Below, piece after piece: positions 61,296-64,000 of a DNA stretch of 64,000 nt. The stretch covers positions 62,001 through 126,000 of the forward strand of contig NZ_QNRQ01000010.1 of the NCBI RefSeq assembly GCF_003315175.1, written 5' to 3'. A model generated the notes under the pieces. That model had not been told where the DNA came from. It worked only from the letters and a program-made list of their open reading frames with translations, and ran no database searches. Source of the stretch: Eoetvoesiella caeni. GTDB lineage: Bacteria > Pseudomonadota > Gammaproteobacteria > Burkholderiales > Burkholderiaceae_B. Position 1 is the stretch's first letter. Every line of letters starts with the position of its first letter. The translations under genes were made by a program, and so were the position numbers.

Positions 61296-61451
61296 ATTCC
61301 AGCAAAAGCCACTGGAATCCACCGACAGCCAGCGTTTTTGAGGCCAAAAACAAGGCCAAAGAATGCGGGCGGTGCCGGTTCCGGTTTGTTGCTGGGGTTG
61401 GATCGGGATGACCAGCAGCATCGGGCCTAAGTCCAAGACTTAGGAGCTTCG

Positions 61452-63386
61452 ATGATGGCACTCTCTGATCTGACTGTGCGGCAAGCCAAGGCCGCTGACA
61501 AAACCTACAGCCTCCCCGATACCGATGGCCTCGGCCTGGTGGTCGCCCCTACCGGCGGCAAATCGTGGCACCTGCGCTACTACTGGCTCGGCAAGCAAAA
61601 GCGCATCTCCCTGGGCAACTACCCCGAGATCGGCCTGCGTGAAGCGCGTACCTTGCGCGACGAAGCCCGCGCACTCTTGGCTAGGGGCATCAACCCTCAC
61701 ACCGACCGCAAGCAGAAACGCCATGCCGTGAAGCTGGCGGCCGACTACACGTTCAAGGCGGTCTTCGATGCCTGGGTCGAGCATCGGCGCAAGGAACTCA
61801 AGGAAGGCCGTCAAAGCACCCTCTCGCAGATCCTGCGGATTTTCGGCAAGGACGTGCTGCCCGCCCTCGGGAAGATGTCGATCTACGACATTCGCCGGCC
61901 CCAGCTTCTGGGCGTCCTGGCAAGAATCGAGGAACGCAAGGCTTTCACCACGGCAGAAAAGGTCCGCACCTGGTTGAGCCAGTTGTTCCGCTATGCCCTC
62001 GTGATCGTCGAGGGGCTGGAGGCCAATCCGGCTTCTGACCTGGATGTGGTGGCGGAGCCCAAGCCTCCGGTGAACCACAACCCGTACTTGCATTTGCCCG
62101 AGCTGCCGGAATTCCTTCAGAAGCTCCGGCTCTACAACCCGCGTGGCTGGCAGACCCAGCTCGGCATCCGGCTGCTGTTCCTGACCGGGGTGCGAACCGG
62201 CGAGCTGCGGCTGGCGACCCCGGATCAGTTCGACCTGGACCGCGGCCTCTGGATCATTCCACCCCAGATCGTCAAGCAGCTTCAGGATGAGATGCGCAAG
62301 GCCGGCAAGCGCCCCCAGGATGTGCCGCCCTACATCGTACCGCTGTCCCTTCAAGCCATCGAGATCGTGAGCTACCTTCTGGGGGTGATACGGCCGGCCC
62401 AGCGCCACCTGCTGGCGCACCGCAGCGAACTCAAGAAGCGCATCAGCGAGAACACCCTCAATGCCGCCTTGAAGCGGATGGGCTACGAGGACCAACTGAC
62501 CGGCCACGGCATCCGGGGAACGATTTCGACGGCGCTCAACGAGATCGGCTACCCCAAGATTTGGGTGGACGCGCAGCTCTCGCACTCCGACCCGAACAAG
62601 GTGAGTTCGGCTTACAACCATGCCAAGTACGTTGAGCCGCGCCGCCGGATGATGCAGGACTGGGCGGATCGCCTCGACCTGCTCGAACAGGGCCAGGTGG
62701 AGGCGGCCAGCGCGCACCTCACCATTCACATCGAGGGCGTGCCGGCCATGGCAGAGGAGGACAAGCCCGACGCCATCGTTGCAGCGTCCTCTGCGGCACC
62801 CGTTCCGTCGATGGTGACCGCTCCCATCGTCGTGACGCCGAACGACGGGAGCATCACGTTCCAGCGGCTGTCGCAGGTGCCGCCGCCTCCGACGCATGCG
62901 CCAGAACCGGAAGTATCTGCCATCCAGCGCGAGCGCGAGGAAATGCTGGCCATCTATGAATCGCCGAGCAGCCTGCCGGTCCCCCTGTTCGGCAAGTTGG
63001 CCGGGAAGTCCAAAGACCAGATCAACCGCGAGTTGAAGGCCGGCAAACTGCTATCCGTCAGCTTGGGCAACCGGGGCCAGCGAGTTCCCGATTGGCAACT
63101 GGTGCCGCTCAAGCACAAGCTGGCCCAGGTGCTCATGCGCCAGTGTCCGCAAGCGGATTCGTGGGAGCTTTACCGCATGCTGACCCGGCCACACCCGGAC
63201 CTGGGCGATCGCGCGGCCATCGATTTGGTGACGCCAAGCAATCTGGGCATGGTGGTCCAGGTCATCGCAAGCGGCCAGTTCCATGCGAATGCGCCAGAGA
63301 CAGTCCCACCGCGGCCTATCCCAGAGGAGGTGCGGCAGAGCGTTCGCCGAATGGTGGACAGCGCCGTGGTTCTGGACGGCGCATAG
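61452..63386 (+). CDS. int: Tyrosine integrase, ICEclc IntB13-like, with long C-terminal extension
   Basis: A 644-residue P4-type tyrosine recombinase. An N-terminal DUF4102 arm-binding domain (LTVRQAKAADKTYSLPDTDGLGL) and core-binding domain precede the catalytic domain, with Arg in TGVRTGEL, His-x-x-Arg in HGIRG, a later His in LSHSD and the Tyr in SAYNHAKY (about residue 395). About 230 extra residues follow, as in long ICEclc-type integrases. A GGAG site precedes the double ATG. It begins 226 bases after the att core and points away from the ICE. Confidence 0.92.
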   Translation: MMALSDLTVRQAKAADKTYSLPDTDGLGLVVAPTGGKSWHLRYYWLGKQKRISLGNYPEIGLREARTLRDEARALLARGINPHTDRKQKRHAVKLAADYTFKAVFDAWVEHRRKELKEGRQSTLSQILRIFGKDVLPALGKMSIYDIRRPQLLGVLARIEERKAFTTAEKVRTWLSQLFRYALVIVEGLEANPASDLDVVAEPKPPVNHNPYLHLPELPEFLQKLRLYNPRGWQTQLGIRLLFLTGVRTGELRLATPDQFDLDRGLWIIPPQIVKQLQDEMRKAGKRPQDVPPYIVPLSLQAIEIVSYLLGVIRPAQRHLLAHRSELKKRISENTLNAALKRMGYEDQLTGHGIRGTISTALNEIGYPKIWVDAQLSHSDPNKVSSAYNHAKYVEPRRRMMQDWADRLDLLEQGQVEAASAHLTIHIEGVPAMAEEDKPDAIVAASSAAPVPSMVTAPIVVTPNDGSITFQRLSQVPPPPTHAPEPEVSAIQREREEMLAIYESPSSLPVPLFGKLAGKSKDQINRELKAGKLLSVSLGNRGQRVPDWQLVPLKHKLAQVLMRQCPQADSWELYRMLTRPHPDLGDRAAIDLVTPSNLGMVVQVIASGQFHANAPETVPPRPIPEEVRQSVRRMVDSAVVLDGA

Positions 63387-63423
63387 GGCTACCAGCCCTT
63401 GCGGGCGCCTTGCGGCCCCCGCG

Positions 63424-64000
63424 CTACGCTTGTACAGCCTGCACGAGTTCGCTCAGCGTGCGCGGGGCGGACGCAAAGAACACGGCACCAGTGTGCGCCG
63501 TCGAGAAATCGAGCAGGCGGTCGTTCATGCCCGGCGGATCGCCGAGGAACATGCGCTTCAGCATCTTCTGCGTGACGCACAGATGCCTGGAGTAGCCGAT
63601 GAAGTAGGTGCCGTATTCGCCTTGGCCGGGGCGGCCAAAGGGCATGTTGTCGCGCAGGATGTCGTGCTCGGTACCGTCAGCACCCACGATCGTGGCGAGG
63701 GTCTTGTGCGACTTCTGGCCGCTCGTCGCATCGGGCAATTCGATATTGCTGACGATCTCCCGGCCGATGATCTGCTCTTGCTGGTCCTCGGGAAGCCGAG
63801 CCCACGGCTGCATTTGATGCAGATACATCTGCACCACCACGTAGCTCCCGCCGGCGAATTCCTGATCCTCACTGCCGACCAGCGTGGATGCGCCGATTTC
63901 GTGCCCGGTCGGATTGGCTGTGCCATCGACGAAGCCAAGGAGATCGCGGGAGTCGAAATAGCGAAAGCACGCCACCTCGTCGGCCACCGTCACGCTGCTG
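63424..64000 (-). CDS. DyP-type peroxidase, partial (N-terminus outside window)
   Basis: The frame is open to the window edge and gives about 191 C-terminal residues of a dye-decolourising haem peroxidase. The family GxxDG motif (GFVDGTANP) holds the catalytic Asp, and a downstream conserved GRPGQGEYGTYFIGYSRH segment is visible. It converges with the integrase gene, 37 bases apart. It may be chromosomal or cargo of the second element. Confidence 0.88.
   Translation of the reverse strand, partial: SSVTVADEVACFRYFDSRDLLGFVDGTANPTGHEIGASTLVGSEDQEFAGGSYVVVQMYLHQMQPWARLPEDQQEQIIGREIVSNIELPDATSGQKSHKTLATIVGADGTEHDILRDNMPFGRPGQGEYGTYFIGYSRHLCVTQKMLKRMFLGDPPGMNDRLLDFSTAHTGAVFFASAPRTLSELVQAVQA

Noticed and set aside
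61164-61430. Open frame of 88 residues across the att core
   Set aside because: It runs through the tRNA-derived repeat and a terminator hairpin, and its translation shows no protein-like pattern.

Overview
The window is almost wholly one integrative and conjugative element (ICE) of the ICEclc / PFGI-1 class, probably in a GC-rich beta-proteobacterium of the Bordetella/Achromobacter type. A gamma-proteobacterial Pseudomonas host is possible, and there is no rRNA or housekeeping gene to settle it. The evidence is a MOBH (HD-domain) relaxase, a complete MPF-G type IV secretion set in canonical order, a parA-shi-parB-alpA maintenance block, and an 18-bp match to the 3' end of tRNA-Gly (61209-61226), the class target. 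The element's own integrase end lies beyond the left edge.

Layout. 1-4.6 kb: the tail of a membrane complex related to hydrogenase-4/complex I whose large and small subunits have lost most metal-binding cysteines. 4.7-5.3 kb: inorganic pyrophosphatase. 5.3-9.6 kb: relaxase, a LysR-like effector domain without a DNA-binding domain facing an Xre-type HTH gene across a double palindrome, VapBC, and a DUF3742 protein. 9.6-22.9 kb: first half of the T4SS (TraG-N, TraU-like, Dsb-like, VirB4-like, VirB10/9/8-like, small membrane proteins, RAQPRD), all on the minus strand. 23.1-27.8 kb: a four-gene cargo cassette (LysR regulator, Tat-exported alpha/beta hydrolase, MFS exporter, zinc alcohol dehydrogenase) nested inside the T4SS cluster. 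27.9-33.9 kb: rest of the transfer genes (TraD coupling protein, transglycosylase, thioredoxin-like protein, PilL lipoprotein). 34.1 kb: a HEPN-motif gene on the opposite strand.

34.9-50 kb: an accessory-core stretch of one SNF2-type helicase, one adenine-methyltransferase-like protein, a C5 cytosine methyltransferase and about fourteen mostly uncharacterised small genes. Most start behind a structured leader hairpin of shared architecture (CCC..GGGG-loop-CCCC..GGG) whose stems change by compensating substitutions. Four genes also carry an upstream multi-stem element, in two cases directly after a terminator. This family of cis elements is the most interesting signal in the window.

50.6-60.5 kb: DNA topoisomerase III, SSB, DUF3158, TIGR03761, STY4528-type replication protein (with internal palindromic repeats), DUF2857, ParB, a HicA-like small protein, ParA and AlpA. 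Two copies of one 17-bp palindrome mark two promoter regions here. 61209-61226: the tRNA-Gly att core without a tRNA body, so this is the distal ICE end. 61.45-64 kb: a second tRNA-Gly-type integrase and the end of a DyP-type peroxidase, suggesting that another element or its remnant lies in tandem.

The genes form one life-cycle machine: relaxase and coupling protein process DNA, the MPF-G channel exports it, the topoisomerase/SSB/STY4528/Par block replicates and stabilises the excised circle, methyltransferases may modify the DNA, and the cargo serves the host.
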